Assembly (NCBI GenBank): GCA_037190175.1
Contig: JBBCJM010000011.1
Coordinates: 1 to 5,124, forward strand
From: JBBCJM01 sp037190175
Lineage (GTDB): Bacteria > Pseudomonadota > Alphaproteobacteria > Rhodobacterales > Rhodobacteraceae
Length of the DNA stretch: 5,124 nt
Direction of reading: 5' to 3'
Under the pieces are notes generated by a model. That model saw nothing but the letters and a program-made list of their open reading frames with translations. It searched no databases and was not told the origin of the DNA. Each line of letters starts with the position of its first letter. Position 1 is the first letter of the stretch. The position numbers and the translations under genes were made by a program. This document shows, in pieces, positions 4,118 through 5,124 of this stretch.

Positions 4118-5071
4118 TCACGCCGGCGGCGCGCCGGCGTTCTGGAACAGGAAGCCCGCGTCGGCCCCCACCAGATACGGCTTGCGCTCGGTCGTGGTCG
4201 GGTAGATCCACGACTTGGTTTCCCGGGAGTAGTAGGGCGCCTCGACCTGCGGATAGCCCATCAGCTCGTAGGTGTAGCCAAAGGACGGCACCATGAAGTT
4301 GCCCCCTGTCGTCGGCACCCAGGCGAGGATGGCATCGTCACCCCAGATGTCGGTGGCCTCGGCGCTGTCGGGCGCGGTCTCGGGCAGATAGACCGCGTCG
4401 CCCGTGACCACCTTCTCCAGCTCGAAATACGCCGCAAGCATGTCCAGCGTGATCGAATCCTTCGACACGTATTTGAACTGCTCCTTGATCTTCGGATGGC
4501 GCTTGAGCGCCACCACGGCCGAAGGGGCAAGCATCAGCACGTTCGGCCGGCGGCCGATGTAGCGCCGGATGTCTTCCTTGGCGTCGCCGATGTCCTTGCC
4601 CGGATCGCTGGTGGCGCTGGTCCAGCGGTCGGCGCCGGCCAGGGCGAGCTTGTGGTTGGCGTCGTAGTTGGCCGGGTTGCGCGCCAGCTGCGCCGCATCG
4701 TATTCGAGGCCGAGGTCAACAACGTCCAGCACCATGTTGATGGCGTTGGCGCCAAGGTCGATGCCCGGAACCTTCTCGGCCTCCTGCTGGTGCTCGACCG
4801 GCACGATCCCCTCCAGCGCATCCTGGACGAGCGAGATGGTGTCGGCACCATAGCCATACTGCACGCGCTTGACGTTCGATCCCGGCGCGCGACGGGTGTT
4901 GAGCTTGCGGAACGCCTCCTTGCCGAACTTCAGCACGGACATGGAGCGGTTGGGCACCGAGACGCGGGGGAACAGGGCGTCGGCAACGAACGTGGCATTG
5001 CGGTAGCCGCGCGCGTGGTTCGACAGGATCGGGTCGATCACGGCGGCGGTGCGGGTGTTGACGGGGGCCAT
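4118..5071 (-). CDS. Major capsid protein (HK97-fold type), 317 aa
   Basis: The predicted shell subunit of the icosahedral head. Recognisable stretches are NATFVADALFPRVSVPN (25-41), typical of the N-terminal part of this capsid group, and YDAAQLARNPANYD (124-137), around the long spine helix. A central region reads RRPNVLMLAPSAVVALKRHP (174-193) with IKEQFKY after it, then GDAVYLPET (224-232). The C-terminal beta strands end in GADAGFLFQNA (302-312). Length fits capsid proteins made without a fused scaffold or protease domain. ATG at 5069-5071 has GAGG five bases upstream and follows the previous stop by seven bases. The fold name is inferred from similarity to annotated capsid proteins of siphophages and prophages; I see no clear gpT-family motif, so the exact family is left open. 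Confidence 0.87.
   Translation of the reverse strand: MAPVNTRTAAVIDPILSNHARGYRNATFVADALFPRVSVPNRSMSVLKFGKEAFRKLNTRRAPGSNVKRVQYGYGADTISLVQDALEGIVPVEHQQEAEKVPGIDLGANAINMVLDVVDLGLEYDAAQLARNPANYDANHKLALAGADRWTSATSDPGKDIGDAKEDIRRYIGRRPNVLMLAPSAVVALKRHPKIKEQFKYVSKDSITLDMLAAYFELEKVVTGDAVYLPETAPDSAEATDIWGDDAILAWVPTTGGNFMVPSFGYTYELMGYPQVEAPYYSRETKSWIYPTTTERKPYLVGADAGFLFQNAGAPPA
4120..4140 (-). promoter_or_regulatory. Perfect 9-bp inverted repeat across the capsid gene's last codons
   Basis: ACGCCGGCG at 4120-4128 is the exact reverse complement of 4132-4140, with a three-base loop. The stem covers codons for the last six residues and the first base of the TGA. The ribosome binding site of the next gene follows at once. 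The hairpin could shield the capsid mRNA end or lower read-through of ribosomes and polymerase into the next gene. No T tract is present. Confidence 0.4.
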
Positions 5072-5078
5072 GGGTGCC

Positions 5079-5124
5079 TCAGCTGAGCGTGGAGAAGGAG
5101 ATGGTGACGAACTCGCCGTCGGCG
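5079..5124 (-). CDS. C-terminal end of an upstream phage gene (last 14 residues), possibly capsid decoration protein
   Basis: An open frame enters from the window edge and ends with TGA at 5079-5081, reading ADGEFVTISFSTLS at its C-terminus. The stop lies seven bases before the capsid start, so the two genes are probably in one operon. A short beta-strand ending of this kind, directly upstream of a capsid gene, would suit a DUF2190-type capsid cement protein, but fourteen residues cannot establish this. It could also be another small head protein. Confidence 0.55.
   Translation of the reverse strand, partial: ADGEFVTISFSTLS

Noticed and set aside
3797..5086. A 429-codon open frame on the plus strand
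   Set aside because: It lies antisense to the capsid and the 155-aa genes. Its translation is Arg/His/Gly-rich with no domain pattern, as expected for a shadow frame in very GC-rich DNA.
1..5124. tRNA genes, CRISPR arrays, insertion sequences or attachment sites
   Set aside because: Nearly every base is accounted for by tightly packed phage genes. I saw no repeat-spacer pattern, transposase, terminal inverted repeats or tRNA-like cloverleaf.

Overview
The window is a compact block of phage virion genes, all read on the minus strand from right to left. It is most likely part of a prophage or temperate phage of a GC-rich proteobacterium. I infer an alphaproteobacterial host such as a Rhodobacterales or Rhodospirillales relative from the very high GC and the Ala/Arg/Asp-rich proteins, but no host gene is present to prove it. 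The gene order matches siphophages that combine Mu-type head-completion genes with a lambda-type flexible tail (the B3/D3112-like arrangement). No transposition or integration gene is visible, so this lifestyle is inference.

Layout in transcription order: the end of a small upstream gene (5124-5079, possibly a capsid decoration protein); the major capsid protein (5071-4118); a 155-aa protein with a DUF7210-like start and a coiled coil (4107-3640); a 65-bp gap holding a perfect GC-rich hairpin; three small overlapping genes of 65, 85 and 58 aa (3574-2944); a Mu gp36-like DUF1320 head-tail adaptor (2947-2522); a gp37-like tail terminator (2522-2091); a 61-aa Pro/Ala-rich protein (2088-1903); the tail tube protein (1900-971); a lambda G/GT-type tail assembly chaperone pair (913-168); and the start of the tape measure protein (171-1). 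Start and stop codons overlap or nearly touch at most junctions, and good Shine-Dalgarno sequences precede most starts. The block therefore looks like one late operon driven from upstream of the window; I see no convincing promoter inside it.

Two items stand out. First, the 85-aa middle gene of the small cassette looks like an Acb2/Tad1 hairpin-domain protein, the phage sponge family that sequesters cyclic-nucleotide signals of CBASS and Thoeris immunity. It has a strong ribosome binding site and is translationally coupled to its neighbours, so it would be made together with the virion proteins. Second, the tail chaperone gene ends in a textbook -1 frameshift site: the heptamer GGGAAAC sits directly before the stop codon, a nine-base spacer follows, then a strong predicted hairpin, and the -1 frame runs on as a DUF1799-like domain. 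This predicts two products, a 123-aa G-like protein and a 248-aa G-T fusion, as in lambda.

The head genes build and close the capsid. The gp36- and gp37-like proteins join head to tail and end the tail tube. The tube protein polymerises around the tape measure, and the G/GT chaperones hold the tape measure during assembly.
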